From Casuarina equisetifolia (Eukaryota; Streptophyta; Magnoliopsida; Fagales; Casuarinaceae): DNA of 64,000 nucleotides. Location: assembly GCA_028551475.1 (NCBI GenBank), contig CM052355.1, positions 22,843,580 to 22,907,579 on the forward strand, read 5' to 3'. Each line of letters opens with the position of its first letter. Positions within the stretch are counted from its first letter, which is position 1. Made by a program: the position numbers and the translations under genes. This document shows, piece after piece, positions 12,664 through 23,089 of the stretch. The notes under the pieces are model-generated. The model was given only the letters and a program-made list of their open reading frames with translations, made no database searches and was not told the DNA's origin.

Positions 12664-14351
12664 TGTTCAATGAAATTTTACATGCAAGTGTACATGTTGA
12701 ACAAATAATATAATGATAAGCAAATATTGTCTTACATAGATTGGTGATTACTAAGTTAATTAATTACTAAAGAAGAATAATTCCTAGAGTTTATCTAGCA
12801 AATCAAAGTAATAAAACATAGAGTAAACAACTAAATTTATCCTAAACTTGTTTAACGAAACATGCTACAGTGTTCGATTTACCTAACTACTAGGTACAAA
12901 TGTTCGATTATTTATACTTGTAAGATTGATTTTATTCATGTGATGGTAAAATTTCTTAATTTATTCATTATTCTATATCTAGGTACAACGAACCTACTTA
13001 GCTCGTTAACTCATTATATTTTTGCTCATGAATTAAATGAACTAATGCATTAAGATTTGTGAATATTCTAGTTTATATTTAAAGTCACACAAATCATATG
13101 GTATATGTCTATCCATACCAACCTATGGTTGTACATTACATGAAACAACTATATCTTATCTCTTGTCGATCTCAAACATGCAAATCAAATTATTTAAGTG
13201 GCAGTTAATCACTTAAAAGCATTAAACTTTGTAATACATAATTTCACATTCATAGAATATCTAACAAAACACACAATAATCATACATTCATATCATTATA
13301 ATCAAGTTTTATCATAGCTCTAACATAATAAACTAAAATACAAGAACAATATAGAAACTTAAACAAAACATTCTTTAAACTAAAAATACCAAAGTTGTCA
13401 CAAAAATTTCTTCAATTCAGAGAACGTTTGGACAAATCTGAACATCAATGGGAGGAAGAGAAGATGTCTAAAAAAGGGGAAGAAAACGAGTTAACACACG
13501 TTTTCACACACCATTGCCATGTGTTGTCACGCACTGGTACACACACCGTTATGCATTGCCATGCGCCGGTGCACATACCGGGCAACTGCTACTATTCTTC
13601 ACGAAATTCACTTGAAAAGGTAGATCACGGTCCCTAGAGTGCTAGTTTGTTGAGAAATCACTTGAATCTATTGCAAAAACACACAGATCTTACAAAGAAA
13701 GCTTAGATAGCATTCGTCGTTCTTTGCTAGAAACCACTAGAAAATCATTTGAATCTACTACAGAGATGTTGGAAATAGCACAATCGCCCAAAGATGCTTG
13801 CAAATCACCAAAAATGAGCTTGGATTAACCAGCAATCAACCCAGAGCAATCAAAGATTGGTCCTGTTGTCGCACTACAAACCCCCTATCACCTGGGTTTC
13901 AGTTACCGGAGAAAGTGAATGTAGAAGACATTCCGGTTAGCTTTCGCCCAACCTTCCCACATTGGTGCTCCTTTCCCCACCGACCTTTCCTACAATTGCT
14001 AGACTCTCTCATGCATGTTCCCTCCTTTCTTAATAATAAACCTTATTTTTCTCTCCTTTTTCCTTTTTTTTTTGTCTATTTTCTTTTTTTCTTTTAACCC
14101 ACTTGCACAACCACCTTTTCTTTTTCTTTTCTCACATGGGTTCGATGTGCATAGCTAGCTTCTTCTATTTAGCTTGTTTTCTTTCTATTCTTTTACTTTT
14201 TTTTTCCTTCAATTTTACCTATTTTGAGTTTGCTGCATGAAATAACAAATTATATATAAATATAGACAAAATGCCAATATAACTCAACAAATACTATATT
14301 ATATATATTATCTAAATAGTAACAATAACTCTATACAAAATAGAGTTATCA
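12664..14351 (-). repeat. Solo LTR of the gag-only Ty3 family
   Basis: On the plus strand it starts TGTTCAATG and ends GAGTTATCA, matching the ends of the LTR at 41388-42623 and the right end of the LTR piece at 30795-31003. Flanking pentamers are ATGAT (12659-12663) and ATGAC (14352-14356), one mismatch apart, as expected for an old target duplication. The minus-strand start has a short hairpin, AACTCTATTTTGTATAGAGTT. It is about 450 bp longer than the 41.4-kb copy because of extra sequence around 13.4-14.0 kb. Open frames inside it look like chance. Confidence 0.75.
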
Positions 14352-14725
14352 ATGACCTAAATTGTAAATAGAACGGTGTGTTTAGGTAGGAGATGACAAA
14401 GGCAAAAGGGTAGTTTGGCCTAAACAATCTTTTAACCCTAAGACAAAATGCACCCTTTTGAACAATGGTTGTTCTCCTAAATGAAAATCGCAATGGAAGA
14501 TAATGACGAGACCAACAAGCAATCGAGAAAAGAAAAAAGGCCGAAAAGAGATCTACAATGCACTAAAAGAATAAGATTGGGACATAGATATGTTCTATGA
14601 GCAAGAAATCAAGAGACAAAATACTATCTTAGCTCTAAAATAAGTAGAGGATGAAATGTAATATGAAGAAAGGGAAAAAGCATACCAAATTTAGCATGGA
14701 ATCCTTAGGCTGGCTCTCAATACCA
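14352..14725 (-). other. Leader of the split copia element
   Basis: This noncoding stretch lies between the 5' LTR of the split copia and the inserted solo LTR. At 14712-14725 it carries the complement of an initiator tRNA-Met primer site (minus strand TGGTATTGAGAGCC). No gene was seen. Confidence 0.5.
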
Positions 14726-14978
14726 TCTAAGATTAAGAAATACATCTAAGGAACCAAAATTGAAGCATGAATCTAGAAAAGCTCTCTTCTTGATTTCTTG
14801 ATTAAGAGAGAAAAAAAAACATGATTATAGAATATACATATTAAGGATCATTTGCCTGATTGCAAGCTTGGGTTTATCATGCCCAAACCTAACAAATAAC
14901 TGACTAAACAAATGGGCCTCACTATAAGATACACGGCCCAATAATGAAAATACTAATATAATTACAACTTAACAAATA
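14726..14978 (-). repeat. 5' LTR of the split copia element
   Basis: It aligns with the 3' LTR at 5851-6097 over its whole length. The primer site lies immediately left of it. The last bases differ slightly (AACAAATA here, AATA in the other copy), so the right end is set to within about 4 bp. Confidence 0.75.
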
Positions 14979-15261
14979 GATACATTAAACTTAGAGCTTT
15001 TTGCTTAGATTGTTATGTAAAATGCAAAATTGTATATGTGGTTCACTTATTTTCAAAGAAGTTATGTTGTTTGAAAAAGATAGCAAAACTTTTACCTATA
15101 CTCTATATGTTTATCAATTTGATACACTTACTTAGCTTGTGTTTGAAAAAGAAAAAATTTTATTTTAACTATGTATATAAAAAGTGATATAAGTTCAATA
15201 AACTATTTTTATGTATATAAAATTAAAAAGGAATTAAAAAAATTAAAAGAATATGGTGGAA

Positions 15262-15568
15262 GGTTGTTTCTCCTGTCTTTACAAATTATAGATAGTTGAA
15301 CATTCAACTCATCTAGCAGATATGCCGTCTATCAACCTCTATTATATGTACAAAGTCTTCTTAGTTTACGAATGGTCTTGTTATCCTTTTTTGATTTTTT
15401 TTATTGATTTAGCTATTTTTGAAAACGATTTTATGAAGGAGCAAAGGTTGATTCTCCCCTTTTTAAAACTTAAAGATAGTTGAACATTCAAGCCAGCCAG
15501 TAGATTAGTCGTTTATCCATCTCTATTATAGATTAAGAGTCTTCTTAGCCTATGAGATGGTCTAGTAT
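15262..15568 (+). repeat. Diverged direct repeat of about 125 bp (two copies)
   Basis: Copies at about 15262-15384 and 15440-15568 share GATAGTTGAACATTCAA, an ATC.A.CTCTATTATA block and GTCTTCTTAG. About 55 bp separate them. No open frame or LTR feature accounts for them. The surrounding 14979-15575 is AT-rich and shows no gene. Confidence 0.65.
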
Positions 15569-15575
15569 CACAAAG

Positions 15576-15764
15576 TGATAATATCAAACAAGTGGAGGAA
15601 AATTTGAATGTATTGTAGTGAGTAAAATTGTACAATGTGATGTTCTTAAATACAAACCTAGGTAAGACTTTACATGGAAAAATATATAACGAAAATATTT
15701 ACATTAAATTTCTTATATACTATATACCAAAATTAAACCTTCTGGTATCTTCCATTCCATAACA
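15576..15764 (-). repeat. Short 3' LTR of a truncated copia element
   Basis: On the minus strand a purine tract, CTTGAGGGGGAG, at 15765-15776 leads into TGTTATGGAATGG, a standard polypurine tract to LTR junction. The other end is placed at TGATAATA (15576), giving a 189-bp LTR. There is no second copy, because the 5' part of the element is missing. Confidence 0.55.
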
Positions 15765-15776
15765 CTCCCCCTCAAG

Positions 15777-16423
15777 CCAAAGATTTGAATAAGTCAAATA
15801 CTCTGAGCTTGGAGAGAAAATGTCAATGTTGTCTATTACAAATGGCTTTAGTGAATAAGTTTGCAAGTTGTTCCTTGGTTAAGATGTGATGTTCGTAATA
15901 ATTTCCTGTTGCAATTTTTCTCTCACATAGTGGCAATCAATTTCAATGTGCTTTGTTCTCTCATGAAAATTGGATTGGCTACAATTTTCTCAGCTACTTC
16001 ATTGTCACAAAATAACATAGCAGGTTGTTTAAGATAGAAACCAAAATCTTTGAAAAGTCCCATGATCCATATTATTTCACATGTAGTAACCTGCATAGCT
16101 TGATACTTTACTTCAGCAGATGAGAAGGAAATAGTCGGTTGCTTCTTTAAGCGCCAAAATATTGAGGAATCACCAAGCATTATGCAAAAACCAATAGTTA
16201 ATCTTTGTGTCAATGGATAAGTGCTATAATTAGAATCACAATAAGCTTTGAGTTCCAACTTGGATGATGATGAAAACATAAGCCCAAGACCTAGATAACT
16301 CTTGAGATACTTAATCACCTTCATGGCTACCTCCATGTGTGATTGCTTTGATGCATGCATAAATTGACTAAGTAATTGCATTGGAAAAGTAATATCAGGT
16401 TTGGTGAAGGTTAAGTAGATCAA
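15777..16423 (-). pseudogene. Copia RT C-terminus and RNase H, truncated
   Basis: The longest open piece, 15923-16423, gives 166 residues. It begins in the post-RT block (YLTFTKPDITF, QFMHASKQSHMEVAMKVIKYL), then RNase H with AYCDSNYS and SSAEVKYQAM and a FCDNEVAEKIVANP block near the end. RNase H acidic positions are largely kept, so this fragment is less decayed than the copia at 6-10 kb. Everything upstream (gag, protease, integrase, most of RT) is absent. The frame stops at the edge of the chromodomain gypsy element, suggesting truncation at that junction. Confidence 0.85.
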
Positions 16424-16465
16424 TTTGCAATGGCCTCACACACTCGTCGAAAATGTGGAAAAAAT

Positions 16466-16644
16466 TGCAAAAGCTCACGTTTTTGGCCTCTTTCTTCCAA
16501 CGTCGCACTCCCTGGTCTTGCAATGATGAAATTGCAGTGGTCACGGATGCCTAGGGTAGTGGTCTTTATCCTACAACCCCCCTACCCTCCTTACGTGGCT
16601 AGTTTATGCTGAGGTGGACGGGCTAGCCTTGCTAGTCCATGACA
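16466..16644 (-). repeat. Truncated 3' LTR of the chromodomain gypsy
   Basis: It matches 21465-21643 almost base for base (for example TGGCTAGTTT here against TGGCTGGTTT). The remaining 380 or so bases of the LTR are missing, and unrelated sequence begins left of 16466. Confidence 0.85.
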
Positions 16645-17143
16645 TTCCATCCCCCATTGCGAAAACCTTGTCCTCAAGGTTAGCTTTTGGATAGCGCTGA
16701 TACATCACCTCGGCATCTTCCCAAGTGGCTGCACTGGGCGATAATCCTTGCCAATGGATCAGAATCTGGAGTTTCCGTTTCTTCAGCTGTTTTTCCAAGA
16801 TTGCCTGTGGTGCGGGGTGAAGTCCCTCATCCTCCTCACTAGTAGTGGGAAAAGTAGGAAGGACTGCAACGGGGGGCCCGATTGCACGCTTGAGTTGGGA
16901 CACGTGGAAAATAGGATGCATGCGAGCACCAGCTGGGAGCTTTAAACGATACGCCACTTGTCCGATTTTGGCCTCTATCTCAAATGGGCCATAGAACCGA
17001 GCTGACAACTTGTGATGGCGACCGACTGCAAGGGACACATGACGAAAGGGCCGAAGCTTCAAGTAAACTTTGTCGCCAATTGCAAACTCCACCTCCCATC
17101 TCTTGGCGTCATAGAAGCGCTTCATGCGTTCTTGAGCCAACAA
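16604..17143 (-). pseudogene. Integrase C-terminus with chromodomain
   Basis: This open frame gives 179 residues, starting inside the integrase C-terminal domain (MKRFYDAKRWEVEFAIGDKV, a YFGPFEI-type block, then HPIFHVSQLK). It is followed by a chromodomain with LIHWQGLSPSAATWED. In chromoviruses this domain binds modified histone and directs where the element inserts. The aromatic residues expected for the cage are only partly obvious here. The frame runs past the polypurine tract into the 3' LTR. Upstream it is separated by a frameshift (17144-17385) from the integrase core. Confidence 0.85.
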
Positions 17144-17385
17144 TAAGTGGGTTCGGAGGTTTCAAAAAAGTTCTTCACGTTGGGAGAGACTGTCATCTAC
17201 GGCGGCCACTTTGGAGGTTCCTGGAACATAGGTGAGAAGGTGGGGTGGTGGCTTGCCATAGACCAGTTCATAAGGGGTGCAACATGCGGATGAGTGCCAG
17301 GAGGTGTTGTAGCACCATTGCGCCCAAGACAGCCAGCTCATCTATGATTTCGGCCGATCACTAGAGAACCCCCAAAGATAAGTTT

Positions 17386-18024
17386 CTAACACCCGATTAA
17401 CCGACTCCGTTTGGCTGTCGATTTGGGGATGGTAAGCGGTCGAGAAGTTGAAAGAAGTACCCTGGAGCCAAAAAAGCTCCCTCCAAAAGTTCCCGTGAAG
17501 GTAACATCACGGTCACAAACAATGCTTTTAGGCATCCCGTAGAGTTTCAAAACGTGATCAAAGAAAAGCTTGGCAACGTCTACGGCCGTGTAAGGGTGTG
17601 AGAGGGGAATGAAGTGGGCATATTTACTTAACCAGTCAACAACTACCAGTATGGTGGTACGCCCTTGAGAGGGGGGGAGGCTGTCAATGAAGTCCATCGA
17701 GAGGTCCTCCTAGATTTGCGTCGGAATAGGTAGGGGATCAAGCAACCCGGCTGGAGCTGTGTTTGGACTTTTGTTTCACTGGCAATTGTCACAACTCCGG
17801 ATGACTTCAATCGGGTCTCGTTTCATACCCTTCCAATGGAAAACAGCCTTGACCTGTTGTAGGGTCTTATGCAGTCCTTCATGCCCAGTCTCATGAAACT
17901 CTTGTAAAATTATTGGGCGTAGGTCTGAGTTTTTCCAAAGAAATATTTTGTCTTTAAAAAAAATCATCCCATCCTTGAAGGACCAAGGCCCGACTGCTTC
18001 ATCTCGCTGGATTCGTTCGGCCAA
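17386..18024 (-). pseudogene. Integrase zinc-binding domain and catalytic core
   Basis: Piece 17776-18024 carries the HHCC zinc-binding domain, with HETGHEGLHKT and a SCDNC terminus. Piece 17386-17697 has the core, with MDFIDSLPPS (first Asp) and VCDRDVTF (second Asp). The frame shifts near 17460, so the third catalytic residue falls in another frame. A stop near 17700-17710 separates the two pieces. The enzyme would join element cDNA to host DNA, but this copy cannot make it whole. Confidence 0.85.
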
Positions 18025-18045
18025 GGCATAGAGGTTGGGATCCTT

Positions 18046-19254
18046 TCAGACTTCTTCCTTGATGGCCACAATCCAGTCGGGAACTGGCTTGCTAATTGTA
18101 GCTAGCCGACCAGGACGTTCTGCCACTTCTGTTCCTGCTTCTATTCTCTGCAATAGAGCATCTGCTGCTCGGTTCTCGTGGCCTGCTCGATACTCCACTC
18201 GGAAGTCATAGCCCATCAATTTGATGAGCCACCGTTGCTGTGCTGGAGTAGTAATACGTTGATCCCAAAGGTATTTTAGGCTTCTTTGATCGGTCTTGAC
18301 AATGAAGGGCCTGCCAAGCAAGTAGGGCCTCCATCGTTGGACTGCCAAGATAAGAGCCATAAGCTCCTTCTCGTACGTTGAGAGCCGCAAATTCCTCCCA
18401 TGCAAAACACGGCTAAAGAAAGCTAGGGGCCGGCCTTCTTGTGCTAAGACTACACCGATCCCATTCCCGGAGGCATCACACTCGACTTCAAATTCCTTAT
18501 GGAAATCCGGCAAAGCCAACACCGGTGCCTCGGTCATAGCCTTCTTCAGTGTTTCAGATGCCATTTCTGCCTCCCTTCTCCATCTGAAGTTTCCTTTCTT
18601 TAACATGTTAGTCAAAGGGGCAGCAATCTTACCGTAATGTTGGATAAACTTCCGGTAATAGCCAGTGAGGCCTAGGAAGCCCCTTAGTGCCTTGATTGTT
18701 GGAGGTCTCAGCCAGGACAACATGGTTTAGATTTTTTCATCATCCATCGAGAGGCCTTCAGTTCCTACGACATGCCCCAAAAAGTTGATGTGGCTTCTAG
18801 AAAACTGACACTTACTTCGCTTGGCAAAGAGCTGGTTTTGTTGTAGGATGTCAAAAGTTTGCTCCAAATGATGCATATGATCTGTCCAAGAACGGCTAAA
18901 AACCAAGATATCATCGAAAAACACGAGGATATACCTTCTAAGCTGCTGCCAGAATACTGAATTCATCAAGGATTGGAACGATGAAGGGGCATTAGATAGC
19001 CCAAAGGGCATGACTAAATACTCGAAGTGGCCGTGGTGCGTTCTAAACGCTGTTTTAGGGATGTCCTCCTCCTTCATTCGGATTTGATGGTACCCGGATT
19101 GAAGATCCAACTTAGAGAAGTAGCAAGCACCATGCAATTCGTCAAAGAGTTCCTTCACGGTTGGTGAGGGAAATTTGTCCTTAATGGTAAGGCAGTTGAG
19201 AGCGCGATAGTCCACGCAGAGGCACCAGGAACCATCGGCCTTACGCACCAGCAA
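18046..19254 (-). pseudogene. Gypsy reverse transcriptase and RNase H
   Basis: Piece 18727-19254 is [44 protein letters not shown], and an intact catalytic FFDDILVFS. Piece 18046-18723 continues through the RT connection (GFLGLTGYYRKFI) into RNase H with VECDASGNGIG and the STYEKELMAL block, ending near ENRAADAL. One stop (around 18724-18726) lies between them. RT uses the element RNA and then DNA as template. This is among the best kept RT domains in the window. Confidence 0.9.
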
Positions 19255-19461
19255 GACTAGGGAAGAGAATGGGCTCTTGCTCGGTCAGATCACACCCCCA
19301 TTCAACAATTCAGCAACTATCCTCTCTATTTCTTCTTTTTGGTAGTGTGGGTACCGATACGGCCCCACTGCCACTGGTTGAGCATTTCCTACCAAGGGAA
19401 TGGCGTGATCATGCTCCCGCTGAGGAGGAAGTCCTGGAGGAAGGTGGAAGATACTTTCATG

Positions 19462-20229
19462 TCAAAGTAGCAATTCCTGCAGCTCTGCAGCTTGTTGGCT
19501 AGGAAGCTCCTCGGCTTCAGGTTCCAACGCAGCTGAGAGGAGCTGGATCTGTAACAGCATCCCATCTTGGGCGTGACTGAGTTCCTTCTGAAATTTGGCT
19601 GCCGAAATAATTTTGTTATCAAGTTCCTTCATCCCTTGTAGCTCCACTTGACGTCCTCCCACTTTAAAGCTCATAAAAAGCTTTTCAAAGTCCCACATGA
19701 CAGGACCAAGAGTCCGTAACCAAGATACTCCCAGTACTGCGTCAACCCCATGGAGGGTTAGCAGGAAGAAATCTACTTGCATTGGGACCCCCTGAAGATG
19801 AATCTTGACATTCTTGCAGCACCCTTCACTTGGGACTTTATCTCCATTCGCCACTAACACTTCAAACCTCCCTTCCATGCTGGGCTTTAGTCTGAGTCGA
19901 GCTGCCAATCGTCGGTTAAGGAAGTTATGGGAACTTCTGCTGTCGATCAAGACCACCACCTTAGAGTTTAGTTTGGCTATTTGGCTAGTGACACGCATTG
20001 TTTGTGGTGTACTAGACCCACAAATAGCATGCATTAATATTTTAGGTTGCTCCTCATCGCCTTCGACTGGACTCTTCCATTCAAAGGCATACTCAACTAC
20101 TACGGCTTCTAGTTCCTCTATAGGTTCTGGAGCTTCCAAGAAAAATAAGTGCTTGCAGCGGTGGCCCGGCTCAAACTTTTCATCGCAATTAAAGCAAAGG
20201 CCTTTTGCACTCCTCTCAGCTAGCTCCAT
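19462..20229 (-). pseudogene. Gypsy zinc knuckle and aspartic protease
   Basis: The 255-residue frame begins at the gag end with a zinc knuckle (GLCFNCDEKFEPGHRCKHLF). The retroviral-type aspartic protease follows. Its catalytic motif reads IDSRSSHNF rather than D-S/T-G, so the conserved glycine is replaced by arginine. The flap and second half (VDFFLLTLHGVDAVLGVSWL) are recognisable. Protease would mature the polyprotein; with this change it is probably inactive. The frame overlaps the start of the RT linker. Confidence 0.85.
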
Positions 20230-21053
20230 TGGAGTTAGCTTTTTGACCGGAAGTGATGGTCATTCAGCTCCTGAGGCAGCAACGTTGGTTCTCTTGGACT
20301 GACTCCAAGACCCGCCCTTGTAAGCGATCGTTTTCGTTTCATATAGCCGAGCCAAGTTCATGGCTGATGAAAGTGTTGTAGGGGCCACAGGCTGTAACAT
20401 CAACCCGTAAGTGGTCTTTGAGGCCACTAATAAAACTCGCAATTTGTTATTCTTCAGTCAACGCCCCAACACGTAGTAGGAGACGCGTATACTGTGTTTG
20501 GTACTCATCTACGGTGGCATGTTGCTTGAGCTTGGTTAGTTCTCCATAGTAGTTCACGAACCGGCTAGGACCATATCGCTCAAAGAGTTCCTTGAGAAAT
20601 TATTCCCATGAAACTCCTTCCTCATGCTTGGTTTGGAGAAGATCGAACCACAACTGGGCTTCTCCCTCTAAATGCCATGCCACAATGTCTAGCTTTTCCA
20701 GCTTCTGGAGTTCCGTTGTAGCGAAAGAATCGATTCACGCAGCCTAACCACGTTGTTGGGTCTTCTGTGCCGTTGAACTTTAGAAAGTCCAACTTAAGGA
20801 CTCAAGGTTTGATTTGGGTTGTCTTGCCCGGTGGAGTTGCGCTAGTGCTCCCCCCTTCTGCATCAAGGTGGTCCTTTGAAAAGGGGCTTGTGGAACCTTC
20901 TGAATTAGCACGAGAACCCTTCCCTTTAGACGCCCTTTTGAGGTCATCCATTTCTTTCCGTAAGTCAGAGCACATGCCCTTCATTACATTCAACATCTCC
21001 TGGAACCGCTTATCCGGGTTGTCGTTTGGTTGCACTATCCAGGATTCAGCCAT
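20230..21053 (-). pseudogene. Gypsy gag (capsid) with frameshifts
   Basis: The probable gag start is the Met at 21053 (MAESWIVQPNDNPDKRF), 26 bp downstream of the 5' LTR and close to the primer site. A predicted coiled coil with DLRKEMDDLKRASKGKG follows. Downstream in shifted frames come a FNGTEDPTTWLGCVNRFF block, a WHLEGEAQLWF-type block and a SGLKDHLRVDV block, all hallmarks of gypsy capsid. At least two frameshifts and several stops occur between 20800 and 20260. Confidence 0.8.
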
Positions 21054-21079
21054 TGCCAGCCCTGGCTCTTATGCCAATT

Positions 21080-21643
21080 TGTCACGTCCCTGGGAGATAG
21101 ATCGAGTAACCGGCCTATTGAGAGGTTGATTTTCTACCCAGAGTGCGTTAAAACGCTTACTCTTTCCCTTACCCCCTATGATTAACACAGAGGATGACCC
21201 AAAGGCAAAAAGGGAACTTGAATTAACAGGAAGATCCAAAAGGATTACAAGTTTTCGATGCCCCTTTTCATTACAGCTCAGTTCCTATTTATTCTACTCC
21301 CGCAACACGTCATAGCGTGTTCTTTGAACGGGTTCAGTTTACAAGCATGCGCCTGGTTCATCCCCATACTGAAGTGAAGATTCATCGCACGCACAAGTTT
21401 GCAAAGGATCACCATGCTTGTTAATGGTGATGGGAAGTCTGATGCTACTCCTTTCCCGATACAAAAGATCAGCTCACGTTTCCGGCCTCTTTCTTCCAAC
21501 GTCGCACTCCCTGGTCTTGCAATGATGAAATTGCAGTGGTCACGAATGCCTAGGGTAGTGGTCTTTATCCTACAACCCCCCTACCCTCCTTACGTGGCTG
21601 GTTTATGCTGAGGTGGACGGGCTAGCCTTGCTAGTCCATGACA
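21080..21643 (-). repeat. 5' LTR of the chromodomain gypsy
   Basis: The 564-bp segment starts TGTCACGTCCC and ends CTAGTCCATGACA on the plus strand. Its right 179 bp equals 16466-16644. It would hold the promoter of this minus-strand element. The base immediately right starts AACAA, whose partner duplication is lost with the truncated end. Confidence 0.85.
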
Positions 21644-22403
21644 AACAACCGTCGTACTTATTTATTTCCCTTGTTGAGCCCACCAAAACACTAGAATTGG
21701 GCCAGTCTAACTCTAATCCAAAACGGGGTCCTATAGTGTTCATTTTTGCCCAACTTAAATAACCCAAAGATTCAACAATTTTTGATCGAGCTTTGGCCTT
21801 GTCTCTATCCTAATCTCCCATTACATTTTAGTTCTTGAATTTCTTTAAGAAAAAAAACCAATATAGTGTTAAAAAAATTTCCTTTTGTTATACGTTTGAA
21901 ATACTTTGGGAGTTCTTTTCTGAAATGTGGAAGTTACATGGTAAAAAGATGTCCTCTCTAACATCTATAGTTGACATTGTATTTCGATGCCTATATTTAA
22001 AACGGTTGTTTAAGAATAGGTTCTCGGTGCATGAAAGAAACAGAACAACAAGCACTAAAAAGGGATTGTTAGAAAGGCTTTTATTAGTTTCGATGGTAAT
22101 GGGGTGACCGGGAAAACATAACTTTGGCCATTATGTAATGACTGTCCAGAAGTTATAGATTGATCGTTGTCGTACTGTTCTCACTGTCATGTGGTGGCAA
22201 TTATACGTGTATAAGGTATTCATTCTCATTTTTGTATTCTTTCTAATTGTTTCAATTAGCTTTCAAACATGTTTGAAAGAAAAGAAACAAAACTGTCATA
22301 ATTCTTATGGGGCATTTCTAAAAATTTATTTGAATTATCAATAATTGAAATCGTTGCCACTCATCTTTTTAATCTTGTCCAACTATGTATTGGTGAAAGA
22401 TCA

Positions 22404-22613
22404 CATCGCGTGATTGCTCTGTAAAGGTTTGTCCAACTAAGTATTGTTGATAATCTTGTCCAACTAACTCGCTGAAACACGTTGCCAGAAATGGGTGAGT
22501 GGCAGAAGAGCAGACCAAGAAATAGAGATGAAAAAAGACAGCAAAAAACTTCAAAAAATTTGGGATTCTTTCATTTATCAATCTCAAACCTTTACAAAGC
22601 AATCACGCGCTGT
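22404..22613 (+). repeat. Imperfect inverted repeat (about 28-bp arms)
   Basis: The left arm near 22404-22432 and the right arm near 22586-22613 are reverse complements with one or two mismatches (right arm core CAAACCTTTACAAAGCAATC). The loop is about 155 bp. TTGTCCAACTA occurs three times at or beside the left arm (22374, 22426, 22455). It could be a small MITE-like hairpin. The rest of 21644-22731 is AT-rich, with no gene recognised. Confidence 0.6.
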
Positions 22614-22731
22614 TATGGACGGGATCTACTAACACTCCTGCAACGGATCGAGCCACTAGTCTGGACGGTTGAGCTATGGATTTGGAAGGTTGCAGTGAGA
22701 AATTATTAGAAAGTTCAATCATTTTATAAAA

Positions 22732-23089
22732 GTTCATATTTTAATAACGTGGGACAATTCCATAATAATATTTAACACATCCCCTCATAGTAATGTCCAA
22801 TTTGAACTATACCATAGTTACAGTTTAATTGTATGGATTTGGGGCCAAACCATAAAGGTGCTTTTGATTTCATATTAGAAGACCCTTTAACCCCATAAGT
22901 CAATTCAACAGTTCATATTTTAATAACGTGGGACAATTCCATAATAATATTTAACACATCCCCTCATAGTAATGTCCAATTTGAACTATACCATAGTTAC
23001 AGTTTAATTGTATGGATTTGGGGCCAAACCATAAAGGTGCTTTTGATTTCATATTAGAAGACCCTTTAACCCCATAAGTCAATTCAACA
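22732..23089 (+). repeat. Perfect 179-bp tandem duplication
   Basis: Unit 1 is 22732-22910 and unit 2 is 22911-23089. They are identical wherever compared, which makes this the youngest visible rearrangement of the region, or an assembly artefact. Each unit contains the ATGTGGGAC-like and TTTGATTTCATATTAGAAGACC blocks of the TRIM-like repeats that follow. Confidence 0.9.

Larger units (their letters stand above)
5851..14978 (-). mobile_element. Short-LTR Ty1/copia element, split by two solo LTRs
   Basis: This is an old copia element on the minus strand. The 3' LTR is 5851-6097 and the 5' LTR about 14726-14978, each near 250 bp, which fits the Ale/Retrofit group. AATAGATAC occurs just outside both ends (5842-5850 and 14975-14983), the GATAC part being a good target duplication. 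A primer site complementary to initiator tRNA-Met lies left of the 5' LTR (14712-14725, plus strand GGCTCTCAATACCA). A polypurine tract (minus strand AAGGAGGGCTAT) abuts the 3' LTR. Inside, gag runs from about 12.33 to 11.60 kb and 10.05 to 9.66 kb, and pol from 9.66 to 6.1 kb. Solo LTRs at 10054-11598 and 12664-14351 are later insertions. Confidence 0.75.
16466..21643 (-). mobile_element. Chromodomain Ty3/gypsy element (Reina-like), 3' LTR truncated
   Basis: This is a minus-strand gypsy element with gag, protease, RT, RNase H, integrase and a C-terminal chromodomain, the chromovirus order. The 5' LTR is 21080-21643 with TGTCA...TGACA ends. Only about 180 bp of the 3' LTR remains (16466-16644). 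The primer site, minus strand TGGCATAAGAGCCAGG, lies just left of the 5' LTR, and the polypurine tract AATGGGGGATGGAA abuts the 3' LTR. The surviving LTR parts differ at only a few bases, so insertion was fairly recent. The base composition is visibly richer in GC than its neighbours. Frames are broken, so it is not autonomous. Confidence 0.9.

Noticed and set aside
13395-14097. Two open frames of 80 and 99 residues in the solo LTR at 12664-14351
   Set aside because: Low-complexity pyrimidine-rich translation, absent from the related LTR at 41388-42623.
19805-20302. 165-residue plus-strand open frame
   Set aside because: Exact antisense of the gypsy zinc knuckle/protease frame, which has clear motifs on the minus strand.
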